From assembly GCA_003156805.1 (NCBI GenBank), contig PMHV01000059.1, positions 377,512 to 441,511 on the forward strand: a stretch of 64,000 nucleotides of DNA, given 5' to 3'. The notes under the pieces were generated by a model that was not told the origin of the DNA, made no database searches, and saw only the letters and a list, made by a program, of their open reading frames with translations. Positions 24,545 through 32,693 of the stretch are shown one piece after another; positions within the stretch are counted from its first letter, which is position 1; every line of letters begins with the position of its first letter. The position numbers and the translations under genes were made by a program. Source of the stretch: Acidobacteriaceae bacterium (GTDB lineage Bacteria; Acidobacteriota; Terriglobia; Terriglobales; Acidobacteriaceae).

Positions 24545-25243
24545 CTACCAGAGAAATCCCTGGAAAAGGTCTCGCCCGCACGGTGCTCGTTGCGCAAGCG
24601 GATGCAGCCATCCGGAGATCTCATGCGACCAAAGAATTACTATGAATCCCAAAGCTGCGAGGCTAACGGTGCCCAACTGCACCCATAGCAGATACGTACC
24701 CTTGGACGGAAATCCCCGCTCTTTGTCCGTGTACAGTTTGTCACCCTGGAGATATGTATTGTGCTCGTAAAAGCCCATGGCCATCTCGCAGCGTACCAAG
24801 AGAGAGCGTACGGCTTTGCGGTAACTGTGCCGCTTGCCGGTGAACACTCCCCACACCCCTAGCAGCGCGAGCGTGATTGCCGACAAACCCCACTGGACCA
24901 GCCCCGCTAGCTGGAGCGTTGAGTCCCCTTTGTACGAGGCCAGGAGAGTGGCTCCAGCGCTGAAGATCCCCAGCATCACAAGGAGCAGCTTGCCTTGTTG
25001 TTCGTCAATCGTCACAAGTTCGGAGCCGCTGCTGTCAATGAATCCAACGTCGCCGAGGTGCAAGACGATGGCGCGGCGGTCGCGCAATAACCAGGCAACG
25101 TGCGCGCGCAGAGACTCGCTCTCGCTGCCGGCAACAATCCGCCCATTGCAGCGCACGATGGTGACGCGACCAACCTCGCGAGTGTCAAGCGACAGGCGCA
25201 ATGAAGCTCCGATGGGCTGAAACCAAGCCACAGAAATCGCCAC
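24545..25243 (-). CDS. Truncated STAS domain joined to a three-helix membrane segment
   Basis: 232 residues from a GTG. Residues about 14-72 match the start of a stand-alone STAS anti-sigma-antagonist protein (SLDTREVGRVTIVRCNGRIV, LRAHVAWLLRDRRAIVLHL, then GFIDSSG with the usual phosphorylatable Ser). The STAS domain then breaks off, lacking its last strand and helix. From DEQQGKLLLVMLGIF on, the protein becomes membrane-bound: helices at about 83-102, 112-135 and 190-210, with the loop SYRKAVRSLLVRCEMAMGFY. The join at about 25000-25027 looks like a fusion by deletion of two once-separate genes. It may be non-functional or a new sensor; neither is shown. Confidence 0.6.
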   Translation of the reverse strand: MAISVAWFQPIGASLRLSLDTREVGRVTIVRCNGRIVAGSESESLRAHVAWLLRDRRAIVLHLGDVGFIDSSGSELVTIDEQQGKLLLVMLGIFSAGATLLASYKGDSTLQLAGLVQWGLSAITLALLGVWGVFTGKRHSYRKAVRSLLVRCEMAMGFYEHNTYLQGDKLYTDKERGFPSKGTYLLWVQLGTVSLAALGFIVILWSHEISGWLHPLAQRAPCGRDLFQGFLW

Positions 25244-25393
25244 ATTATATCCTCATGTCCGCATATCCCCAATCGCGAGTAAAACGGGAGCCTAGGATAT
25301 TGACGAGGGGCGCTGACGCGCGTGGCATCTGTTCACAGTGTTCCTGTAAAGTAATTGCTCGGGAGATTTGCGAGGCGGCTTGGAGGCATCATT

Positions 25394-26548
25394 TTGAAAC
25401 AGGGCAATCATAGCGGCGGGCATGCTGCGGGGAAGGCTCATGGCGGTGCGGGACACGGCGGCGAGGGAAAAGACCGGCGGCTGCATAATCCGATTGAAGA
25501 CCGGCTGATTCCGCTGGAGCCGCTGGATTTGGGGAAGGTGCGGTCGATCGACGATCTGGTGCGGGCGATGTCGAAGACGGCGTTCACCGGGCGTCAACTG
25601 GGCGAAGCGGCGGACGTGCTTGAGGCGATGGCTCGCGATGAAGAATGCTTTGTGGTGATGACGCTGGCGGGCGCGATGACCGTGGCGAAGCAAGGGCTGG
25701 TGGTGACGGAGTTGATCGATCGCGGCATCGTCAATGCGGTGGTTTCAACTGGGGCGCTGATGGCTCACGGATTGGTGGAGGCGACGGGACGGGCGCACTT
25801 TCGCGCCGATCCGTCAGTTTCTGACGAGGAGCTTTATGAGCAGGGGTACAACCGGGTCTACGACACGCTGGAGCCGGAGCAGAACCTGGATGATGTGGAA
25901 GAGGTGATGTCGGCAGTGCTCGAGGCCTGGGATCACAGCGAGGTGATGTGCTCCTACAAACTGAATTATGCGATTGGAGAGCACCTGGCGCGGAGTACGA
26001 AGGATCAGCGGGGGATTTTGAAGTCGGCGTATCAAAAGGGCGTTCCGGTGTTTGTGCCCGCGTTCACGGATTCGGAGTTGGGGCTGGATACGGCACTGAA
26101 TAATCGTCTGCGGGAGTCGACGGGACGGCACAAGATACGGTTCGATCCGTTTGAGGATGTGGAGCATTTTGCGGCGACGCTGTTGCGGCAGAAGCGGCTG
26201 GGAATCTTTACCATTGGCGGCGGCGTGCCGAGGAACTGGTCGCAGCAGTTTGGTCCGTTTCTTGAACTGCGGCACCGGCGGCTGGGAGAGAATTTGCCGT
26301 TGAAGCGCTACCACTATGGGCTGCGGATTTGTCCGGAGCCGGTGTATTGGGGAGGGTTGTCGGGGAGTCCGTATAGCGAGGCGGTGTCGTGGGGCAAGTT
26401 TGTGCCTCCGGCGGAAGGCGGAAGGTTTGGGGAAGTTTTTCTCGATGCGACGGTGGGGCTGCCGCTGATTGTGGCTGCTGTGCTGCAGCGGCTGGATAAG
26501 AAGGGGAGCAAGACGAAGAAGGCGAAGAAAGTGACGAGCAGGAAGTGA
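25394..26548 (+). CDS. Deoxyhypusine synthase-like enzyme
   Basis: 384 residues. The TTG at 25394 is chosen because GGAGG ends 7 nt upstream. The N-terminus is Gly/His-rich (HSGGHAAGKAHGGAGHGGEG). The core has the DHS signatures: VVMTLAGAMTVAKQGLV, VSTGALMAHGLVEA, the NAD-binding LGIFTIGGGVPRNWSQQ and, near the C-terminus, SEAVSWGKF, whose Lys is the catalytic residue forming the enzyme-aminobutyl imine in eukaryotic DHS. Bacteria lack the eIF5A target, so bacterial homologues are thought to transfer the spermidine-derived aminobutyl group to small amines, for example in homospermidine formation. The neighbouring arginine-to-putrescine genes support a polyamine role. Confidence 0.85.
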   Translation: MKQGNHSGGHAAGKAHGGAGHGGEGKDRRLHNPIEDRLIPLEPLDLGKVRSIDDLVRAMSKTAFTGRQLGEAADVLEAMARDEECFVVMTLAGAMTVAKQGLVVTELIDRGIVNAVVSTGALMAHGLVEATGRAHFRADPSVSDEELYEQGYNRVYDTLEPEQNLDDVEEVMSAVLEAWDHSEVMCSYKLNYAIGEHLARSTKDQRGILKSAYQKGVPVFVPAFTDSELGLDTALNNRLRESTGRHKIRFDPFEDVEHFAATLLRQKRLGIFTIGGGVPRNWSQQFGPFLELRHRRLGENLPLKRYHYGLRICPEPVYWGGLSGSPYSEAVSWGKFVPPAEGGRFGEVFLDATVGLPLIVAAVLQRLDKKGSKTKKAKKVTSRK

Positions 26549-26600
26549 CCGCTTTCCTGTCGGCCCAGGAGGTGGAGCGTGAGGCGAGGCTAGTCCCGAG

Positions 26601-26819
26601 TTACTCCGAGATCTGATTATTTTCCTGGCTTCTGCGGTAGAGGGGCGCCAGGATGCTTTTCTCTAACACTTCGGATTCTGCCTGCACCCAGTCTTGCAGG
26701 GCGAGGCCTTCGGCCTGGCCGCGATTGTCATAAAGATGCTGCGCATGGAGGCGAATCTTCCTTTCCAAGAGTTCGGTTATGAGTGCTTGCTGCTTTTGTC
26801 TGCGGGTATCGCTGTCCAC
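26601..26819 (-). CDS. DUF2934-type small protein
   Basis: 72 residues from a GTG at 26819 with GGAG 6 nt upstream. KIRLHAQHLYDNRGQAEGLA followed by LQDWVQAESEVLEK matches the DUF2934 pattern (IRxRAYxLYxxRGxxxGxxxxDWLxAExE). These short helical proteins are common in Acidobacteriota and alphaproteobacteria and have no known activity. It ends convergent with the DHS-like gene, 52 nt away. The region from 26820 to 27071 shows no further gene. Confidence 0.72.
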   Translation of the reverse strand: MDSDTRRQKQQALITELLERKIRLHAQHLYDNRGQAEGLALQDWVQAESEVLEKSILAPLYRRSQENNQISE

Positions 26820-27071
26820 TGCTACTCCTCGGGTCGAAATAAGTCTTTCCCTATACAGTTCTATGGTACGGGAACGATGTTAACGGAAGGTTACATTTGG
26901 CAGAGCATTTGGGTTACTAAAGTGCAACCGTACGATGGTTAGATGCGAGGTCGGTGCCGATCGTCGCAACAAGTCACTAACTGCTTTCGTTTCAGTAACA
27001 AACGGTTCATTCCATTCCGGGAGAGTCGGGTTAGAAATGGGACAAGGGGCCAGTAAGCGGCAGAAGAAGCG

Positions 27072-27383
27072 CTACTTGGTCGCCTTGGCTGAGACCAGCA
27101 TCTCGCGACGCAGGATGGCGTTGATGCGGGACTGATAGCCCCTGCCTTGCGACTTAAGCCAATCCAGCACATCGGCGTCAACGCGGGCCGTTATCTGGAG
27201 CTTGCGCGGGCGATAGAAGTGGCCGCGCCGGGCGTGCTGCCATTGTTCATCGGTCATTTCCGGGATGTTGCTGGTGTCGATTTCGCTGTCGGGGCGAGCT
27301 GCGAGGGCCTTCAGTTTGGCCCGATCTGCCTTCGTTAACGGGGGCAGCGTCTCCGGCGTGTGGCTAACTATTTTCGTCTTCAT
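27072..27383 (-). CDS. brnA: BrnA-type antitoxin
   Basis: 103 residues from ATG 27383. The N-terminal part (SEIDTSNIPEMTDEQWQHAR) is the toxin-binding region. The C-terminal QITARVDADVLDWLKSQGRG followed by YQSRINAILRREM is the ribbon-helix-helix DNA-binding region typical of BrnA. It directly follows the broken brnT: the restored brnT frame would end 20 nt inside brnA, the usual overlapping order toxin then antitoxin. Intact brnA beside a damaged brnT would leave a solitary repressor. Confidence 0.87.
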   Translation of the reverse strand: MKTKIVSHTPETLPPLTKADRAKLKALAARPDSEIDTSNIPEMTDEQWQHARRGHFYRPRKLQITARVDADVLDWLKSQGRGYQSRINAILRREMLVSAKATK

Positions 27384-27670
27384 AGCGTCGCCTCTCTTTC
27401 CGGGTAGCGCGTCGAGCTGACATGATGCGGATGACCTCGACCGTGGTGCCATTGTCACTCCCTTCTCTGAAGGTATGGGCAACGGTGAGAAGCAGCAAGT
27501 TCCCCGATCATGCCAAGGGTTTGCCATCGCGGTTCTCCATCCTTAACGCGGTCCTGTACTGACACATAAAGCGGATCCAGGAATACAGCGCCTTTCTCAA
27601 AACTTACGCCGTGCTTGCGTTGGTTGGAGAAGTTTTTGGCCTCGTCCCACTCGAAGCGCATGCCTTCCAC
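27364..27670 (-). pseudogene. brnT: BrnT-type toxin, frameshifted
   Basis: The frame from 27670 reads MEGMRFEWDEAKNFSNQRKHG, then FLDPLYVSVQDRVKDGEPRW, the normal BrnT N-terminal half. It leaves frame at the GGGG run (plus-strand CCCC at 27502-27505) and stops early at 27455 after HRCPYLQRRE. In the next frame the expected C-terminal half is present (NLLLLTVAHTFREG, then VIRIMSARRATRKERRRYE) and ends at 27364 inside brnA. One base too many or two missing explains it. As written the RNase toxin lacks its C-terminal Arg/His active-site part. A consensus indel in the G-run is possible. Confidence 0.8.
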
Positions 27671-27676
27671 GCAATG

Positions 27677-27705
27677 ATTATAATTATAAATTTGTAGTTA
27701 TGCAA
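27677..27705 (-). promoter_or_regulatory. Promoter of the brnTA operon
   Basis: On the minus strand TTGCAT (27705-27700) and a perfect TATAAT (27682-27677) are separated by 17 nt. Transcription would start close to the GTG/ATG of brnT, giving little or no leader. The repeated TTATAATTATAAT around the -10 is an AT-rich near-palindrome where a BrnA repressor could bind. The site is well separated from the AT-poor surroundings. Confidence 0.6.
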
Positions 27706-27769
27706 CAAGAGACCGGGGGAAACCTGCGCCATCGTGACCATCGTTGGGGTAAGGATTCCGGTCCCATAA

Positions 27770-28315
27770 CTAATCAAAAATCAGCACGGCCGAGGCGATT
27801 ACCGTGGTCCAGAGGCCTCGTTTGTCGCCGACGGCGGATTGGGTCACATTGGCGGTGCGGACGATTTTGTTGGAGAGGCGGTAGATCTGTTTTTTTTCGT
27901 CCCAGGAGCGGTCGGGATCGAATTCGACGTTGAGGGTGGTGGCGAGCATTTCGGCGGCGAGTTCTTCGGCGTATTCGCCGGCGGCGTCTTCGGTCTCACC
28001 GAAGGAATGATGCTCGCTGAGATAGCCGTAAGTGTTTTTGTCGGCGGGGATGGCGACGCCGATGGAAGAGGCGAGCAGGCGGTGCGGCTCGTGGGTGGAG
28101 TTTTCGGCGACCACGGCGAAGACGACTTCTCCGGGGCTGAGATAGGTGACGCCGTCTTTGCGGGCCAGCAGCTTGCAGTTGGGCGGGAAGATGGAAGAGA
28201 CGCGGACCAGGTTCTGGGCAGCGATGCCGGCGTCGCGCAGGGCTAACTCGAAGGAGGTGAGCCGTTCGCGGTGTTTCCCGACGCCTTTGGTGAAGAAAAT
28301 CCGCTTGGGAACCAT
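27770..28315 (-). CDS. pdaD: Pyruvoyl-dependent arginine decarboxylase
   Basis: 181 residues from the ATG at 28315 ([19 protein letters not shown]). It decarboxylates arginine to agmatine using a pyruvoyl group made by self-cleavage. The cleavage site is visible as Ser40-Ser41 in [12 protein letters not shown], and the beta chain would begin at Ser41. Other conserved parts are [45 protein letters not shown] with the active-site Glu downstream, and [14 protein letters not shown]. Its product is the substrate of aguA at 18.8 kb, so the window encodes arginine to putrescine through agmatine. It is read alone, divergent from nothing and 99 nt from the brnT promoter. Confidence 0.93.
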   Translation of the reverse strand: MVPKRIFFTKGVGKHRERLTSFELALRDAGIAAQNLVRVSSIFPPNCKLLARKDGVTYLSPGEVVFAVVAENSTHEPHRLLASSIGVAIPADKNTYGYLSEHHSFGETEDAAGEYAEELAAEMLATTLNVEFDPDRSWDEKKQIYRLSNKIVRTANVTQSAVGDKRGLWTTVIASAVLIFD

Positions 28316-28422
28316 GTCTTTGCCCAACTCCGTAGTCCTCCGCAAGTAAATTTTAAGATGGAAGAATGCACAATCTAACACAATGGTTTGTAAAGGAAAT
28401 ATGAATTTCCTCTCGGAGCAGC

Positions 28423-28458
28423 AAAAAATTGCGGGAGCCCGCTAGCGCAGGTTCCCGC
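28423..28458 (-). terminator. Rho-independent terminator after the secreted protein gene at 28.6 kb
   Basis: On the minus strand GCGGGAACC, a 10-nt loop and GGCTCCCGC form a 9-bp stem (28458-28431) followed by AATTTTTT. The stem contains one G-T pair. It lies 107 nt after the stop of the gene at 28565-28924 and ahead of the pyruvoyl arginine decarboxylase, insulating the two. Confidence 0.7.
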
Positions 28459-28564
28459 AGATGCCCGGTATAGATTTTGGGGGAGGGCCCGGGCGAAAAA
28501 TCTTTGTGCCGATGCTCACTGCACTCGAAATTAGCGGCGGCAGGTTTCCGCCCGCATCATGCCG

Positions 28565-28924
28565 TCACTTAGCCGCGACCACCGACCGAACTGAGATGGT
28601 ATCACCGTCCAAAGTCCCGGTCACGGTGGCATTCTTGCCTGCCTGCTCGTCCAGCGCCGCCAGGGCTGCCGGGTCGGTGGTATCGAGAACGTACATCTTG
28701 TCGTTCCCGTTGTCATGGACGACGAGGGCATACTTTGACCCGTGGGCCACGCAGGTGCGGGTGCAGTCGGCGGGCTTGCCCTCCATGTGCTTGCGGCCGC
28801 ACATGGCGTCGCCGACTTCGCCGGTAAAAGTCTGCTTGGCCGCGGCCGATGCGGGAAGAGCAGAGAGTACTGTCGCGGCAAAGACTGTGATCGCCGCGCG
28901 CTGACATGTGGATCTAAGGATCAT
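28565..28924 (-). CDS. Small exported protein with Cys motif, unknown
   Basis: 119 residues with signal peptide (RAAITVFAATVLSALPASAAA). The mature part holds FTGEVGDAMCGRKHMEG followed by ADCTRTCVAHGSKYALVV: three or four Cys in a C-x5-H ... C-x3-C-x3-H arrangement that could bind metal or form disulphides. It ends in a small beta-barrel-like region (KNATVTGTLDGDTISVRSV). The VGDAMCGRKHM type is frequent in acidobacterial secretomes; no function is known. A terminator follows at 28.4 kb. Confidence 0.7.
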   Translation of the reverse strand: MILRSTCQRAAITVFAATVLSALPASAAAKQTFTGEVGDAMCGRKHMEGKPADCTRTCVAHGSKYALVVHDNGNDKMYVLDTTDPAALAALDEQAGKNATVTGTLDGDTISVRSVVAAK

Positions 28925-29276
28925 GCAATGTCTCCCAGATGAAGCTCCCTCAGGGGCTAAAGCCCGGAGTCGTTCTTGCCGCTTGCGGCACGGCTAAAGC
29001 CGTGCCCTTCCCAAACCTGCTGCTTGCGGCACCGCTGAAGCCTTGCCCTTCCCAAACTTGCTGGTTGCCCTTCCCAAGATCATTTACGACATCGAACCGG
29101 ATCACAATTCAAATCGATTCCTGCGGATCGCTTCTCTAGTCTATTACGCCAAAGCATACCCGGAAGTAAAGAAATCGTTCGGTATTTGTCGGGATTATTA
29201 CGAAAAACGGAAACGCGGAGAATGGGGTGGGCTGAGGCGGAGGATGGAGTGGGCTGGGGATGGACCGGGTTCCGGC
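28925..29276. repeat. Repeat-rich spacer (GGGAAGGGCACGGCTTTAGCC type)
   Basis: From about 28955 to 29082 the minus strand contains three copies of TTTGGGAAGGGCA or close variants separated by CGGTGCCGCAAGC words, plus a perfect hairpin GGCACGGCT-aa-AGCCGTGCC (28987-29006). This is another REP-like family, distinct from those at 11 kb. The remaining part to 29276 is featureless apart from AT-rich sequence near 29180-29215. No gene is supported. Confidence 0.6.
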
Positions 29277-30635
29277 TCACTGAGCCGCTTTGACGGTGTA
29301 GACGAGATCGACATCCACGGTTTTGTCGCGAGTATTAGCGGTTGCGTGCGCGGAGACCTCCCAGTCCAGCCGGGAAGGGAGGAGCTTTCGGGCTTGGGGA
29401 AGGTACTGGTCGAGGTAGCTGGCGTCATAAACATCGCCGGGGCGCAGCTTCCAAGCAGCGCGGAGACGGGCGATCAGACCGTTGTCGAGGCCGCGAAACT
29501 CCAGATCGCCCATGTGGTAGACCGGGCCTTCGCGGATGTCGATGCGGTAGGAGACGGTTCCGGCCGGGTCATCGAACTGGAGGTCGGTCTTGGCTGTGGC
29601 CGTAACGTAGCCGCGTGAGCTGTAGAGGGTTTGGATTTGCTTCAGGTCGTCGGCGAGCTGCACGGTGTTGGCCGTCTGCCCAGGTTTGGCGCGGATCAGC
29701 GGGCGCAGAACCTCGGCGGGGATCTCTTTGTTGCCCGCGAGCTCCAAGGCCGAGAGCTTGTACTGGCTGCCCGGAGTCACGGTGAGAGCGACGTCGACGG
29801 TGGTGAGGTTACGGGGTTCGACGCCGGCGTCGGACGACGGGGCTTCTTTCACGATGGTAGTCAGGGGCGAAGCGAAGGATGCCTGCAGGTATCCGCGCTC
29901 ACGATAGAGGGGCAGCAGAGAATGCTCGACAAAAGCGCTCAGGTGATCGCGGGAATAGACGCGGTCCAGTTTTTCCGCGGCGGATTGAAGCTGCGGCAGA
30001 TCGTCGGCCGCCGCGCCGGGGAAGTCGATGTTGCGGATACGAATGAGTACGCCCGATACGCTGTAGTCGAAGGATGCAAGCTTTCCGCTTTTGTCGGCGG
30101 TGCGCGCGTACTCCACGTGGCCGGGAACGCCGAGTTCCACCAGGAGAGCCTGGAGAACGTCGGAAACCTGGTCGGGCAAGCGGCCAGACGACGGCAATTC
30201 GCCCTCGAAAAGAGGGATGTGCTCATGCACTTTCTGTTGCAGTTGCCGATCGGAGAACCAGACAAAATCTTCGAAGTGGGCGGGAAGAAAACTGTTGGTG
30301 TCGGTTACCTTCCATTCGAGCCTGGTTCCGGCCGACGAATAAGAGTAGCTATAGGAGACGTCGGTGAATGCGCCACTCTGGCCGAGTTGGCGGGCGGCTT
30401 TGCGGAAGTCTTCATCGCCGTTGACGGAGGTTCCCACTTGCAAGCCGCTGGCGGCGGCAACTTGTTCCGACGTGAAGCGCTTGCTTCCGGTGACGTGCAC
30501 TGCGATGAGGGTGCGGTCAGAGGGCGGAATGGGTTTTGAGGCGGAGCCGATGGAGGAACCGGTTTGCGCCGCGGCTGCGCTGAGCAGGAAAATCAGCAGC
30601 GTGAACAGCAGGTAGCTTGGAGGAGCATCGCTCAT
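29277..30635 (-). CDS. POTRA-domain periplasmic protein without a barrel
   Basis: 452 residues with signal peptide (SYLLFTLLIFLLSAAAAQ). Repeating POTRA-like units are visible: IAVHVTGSKRFTSEQVAAAS, the region IRIRNIDFPGAAADDLPQLQ, YKLSALELAGNKEIPAEVLR and GPVYHMGDLEFRGLDNGLIA. Each has the beta-alpha-alpha-beta-beta pattern known from BamA/TamA. The Omp85 beta-barrel that should follow is absent, and the protein ends after the last POTRA with VDLVYTVKAAQ. It may be a soluble partner of an envelope assembly machine. Its ATG directly abuts the stop of the LysR-type gene (TAAATG), so the two are almost surely co-transcribed, an unusual pairing. Confidence 0.78.
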   Translation of the reverse strand: MSDAPPSYLLFTLLIFLLSAAAAQTGSSIGSASKPIPPSDRTLIAVHVTGSKRFTSEQVAAASGLQVGTSVNGDEDFRKAARQLGQSGAFTDVSYSYSYSSAGTRLEWKVTDTNSFLPAHFEDFVWFSDRQLQQKVHEHIPLFEGELPSSGRLPDQVSDVLQALLVELGVPGHVEYARTADKSGKLASFDYSVSGVLIRIRNIDFPGAAADDLPQLQSAAEKLDRVYSRDHLSAFVEHSLLPLYRERGYLQASFASPLTTIVKEAPSSDAGVEPRNLTTVDVALTVTPGSQYKLSALELAGNKEIPAEVLRPLIRAKPGQTANTVQLADDLKQIQTLYSSRGYVTATAKTDLQFDDPAGTVSYRIDIREGPVYHMGDLEFRGLDNGLIARLRAAWKLRPGDVYDASYLDQYLPQARKLLPSRLDWEVSAHATANTRDKTVDVDLVYTVKAAQ

Positions 30636-31544
30636 TTACTTCAGGCTTGCCGCCAGCGTGTCAGTCGATTTTTGTTTCACGGCAATGTCGATAAAGGCGA
30701 GTGCGGCGCGGCTCAGGGCCTTATCCTTGCGGAATACGAGAGCCAGGTCCCGGCGAACTTGAGCGTCGGCGATGGGAATCGCGGCCAGCACACCGGCGCG
30801 AACGTCTTCCTCGACGTTGGAGCGGGAGATGAAGCCGACGCCAACACCGGCGGCGACGAAGCGCTTCAGAAGTTCGCTGGAATCCAGTTCCATAGTGTAG
30901 TTCAGCTTCAGCCGCCGCTCGTGAAACAGCTCTTCCAGGGCGTCGCGGGTGTGCCCGGCCTTGGGCAGCACCAGCGGATATTGGGCCGCCTCGGCGATGG
31001 CGGCCGATTTCAGCTTGCCCAAGGGATGCTGGGGCGGCGCAATGATTACCAGTCTATCCTGATGGATGAGGACGACGGTGAGGCGGTTGTCGGTGACGGG
31101 AAGAGAAATCACGCCGAAGTCCACGGAGTTGTCGATTACGGACTCGAGGATGGCCGCATAGTCGGCGCGCTTGATGTTGACCGAGACATCGGGGTACTGC
31201 TTTTTGAAGTCGGCAAAGACTTCGGGAAGAATGTGCAGGCAGGTGCCTTCGTTGGCGCCCACGATAAGCTCCCCGCGGGGGACGCGCTCCATTTCGGCGA
31301 TCGAGGTGAGCATCGCCTTGCGCGCGTCGAGCGTTTCTGCCACATACTTCTGGAAGCCTTTGCCCGCGGTGGTAAGCGAGACCCGGCCGCCGGAACGGTC
31401 GAAGAGCTTGGCTCCGACTTCTTCTTCGAGCGCGCGAATCTGGGAAGAGATGGCAGGCTGGGTGCGAAAACGCTTCTCCGCCGCCCGCGAGAACGAGGCG
31501 TGTCGCGCTACTTGAAGAAACGTTTCGAGCTGATCGAAGTCCAT
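30636..31544 (-). CDS. LysR-family transcriptional regulator
   Basis: 302 residues from the ATG at 31544 (MDFDQLETFLQVARHASFSR); frame upstream is not conserved in type. The N-terminal helix-turn-helix is SRAAEKRFRTQPAISSQIRA with the linker LEEEVGAKLFDRSGGRV. The effector domain starts near residue 90 (GELIVGANEGTCLHILPEVF) and matches the CysB/CbbR-like fold. The inducer is unknown. Its stop abuts the start of the POTRA protein, so it controls or accompanies that gene. The region upstream to 31800 is AT-richer and includes likely promoter sequence. Confidence 0.9.
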   Translation of the reverse strand: MDFDQLETFLQVARHASFSRAAEKRFRTQPAISSQIRALEEEVGAKLFDRSGGRVSLTTAGKGFQKYVAETLDARKAMLTSIAEMERVPRGELIVGANEGTCLHILPEVFADFKKQYPDVSVNIKRADYAAILESVIDNSVDFGVISLPVTDNRLTVVLIHQDRLVIIAPPQHPLGKLKSAAIAEAAQYPLVLPKAGHTRDALEELFHERRLKLNYTMELDSSELLKRFVAAGVGVGFISRSNVEEDVRAGVLAAIPIADAQVRRDLALVFRKDKALSRAALAFIDIAVKQKSTDTLAASLK

Positions 31545-31958
31545 AAAGGCAGTTGGCAGTTGTCGGTGGCTAGTTGCCAGAATCTTTACATTCGGCATTC
31601 CACTCAGCGCTCGACGAGGCGGAGGGCTGGAGAACGCCCCGGAATGGCAGAATGCCGAATGTTGAACAAGACGCTGCCCACCGGCCACTGGAGTATAAGG
31701 TAGCGTTATCGAGTCTATAAAAATAATCGAATTGCCAGCGCCGAAGCCAAGGCTTAAACTCTGCCGTTTTGCGCAGCGCGACCGATTGTAGCAGGCGGGG
31801 TGCTGGATAATTCATGGATGGATGGACTACCGGTAGAGGAGATCCTTTTCAGGGCCGCGCAGATCGGACGAAATCACTTGGGGATTGAGCCCCTCGGCGG
31901 CATATCTAACCACGCAGAGAAGTGTTTAGCGGCGCTCTTGGAGGTCAACCGCGAGCGC

Positions 31959-32537
31959 TTATTGCTTCAACTGCTTTTCAATCGCCGCTACTACTTCTTT
32001 CGAATCGGGCGTGACGGCGGATTCGAAGCGCTGAGTCACTTTGCCGTTGCGGTCGACCAGAAACTTCGTGAAGTTCCATTTGATGTCGCCTGCAATGCCC
32101 GGGCCGGTTTGTTTGGTGAGGTAGGCATAGAGCGGGGCCTGGTCGTCGCCCTTCACAGAAATTTTGGAGTACATGGGGAAGGTGACGCTGTACTTGCGGG
32201 TGCAGAAGGTCTTGATTTCTTCGTTGGTGCCGGGTTCCTGGGCGCCAAAATTGTTGGCAGGGAAGCCCAGAATCACAAATCCCTGATCCCTGTACTTCTC
32301 ATAGACGGCCTCCAATGCGCTGTACTGGGGAGTGTAGCCGCACTGGCTGGCTACGTTCACCACAAGAACGACTTTACCCTTGTAGTCGGCCAAGGGAGCG
32401 GGTTTGCCGTCAATGGAATTCAATGTGAAGCTGTAAATGCCCGATGCCGCGAACAGCGATGTAGCCATAATCAACAGTGCTCCGGACAAAAAATAACCGC
32501 GAGTCTTGCCCAGCATGTCAGGAAAAGAAAGTCTCAT
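31959..32537 (-). CDS. Exported glutathione peroxidase-family protein
   Basis: 192 residues from ATG 32537 (MRLSFPDMLGKTRG), preceded at 6 nt by GGAG. An N-terminal hydrophobic segment (YFLSGALLIMATSLFAASG) predicts export, less usual for this family. The GPx tetrad is visible: Cys66 in NVASQCGYTPQY, Gln100 in FPANNFGAQEPG, Trp154 and Asn155 in IKWNFTKFLVD. The peroxidatic residue is Cys, not selenocysteine. Bacterial members usually use thioredoxin rather than glutathione, reducing hydrogen and lipid peroxides, here probably in the periplasm. Confidence 0.9.
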   Translation of the reverse strand: MRLSFPDMLGKTRGYFLSGALLIMATSLFAASGIYSFTLNSIDGKPAPLADYKGKVVLVVNVASQCGYTPQYSALEAVYEKYRDQGFVILGFPANNFGAQEPGTNEEIKTFCTRKYSVTFPMYSKISVKGDDQAPLYAYLTKQTGPGIAGDIKWNFTKFLVDRNGKVTQRFESAVTPDSKEVVAAIEKQLKQ

Positions 32538-32693
32538 CTGGCGCTCCGGCACTGCAATCTTTGAATTGGGCATGGCTGCCAGCGCACACCACACCGCGCT
32601 CACGAGCCAACCACTTATTGACCATAGTGCAAGAGTATGGGGTGCCGCAACTGGTGAATTGTAAAATTCGAGTCTCGCCAGCGCCGAAGGGAC

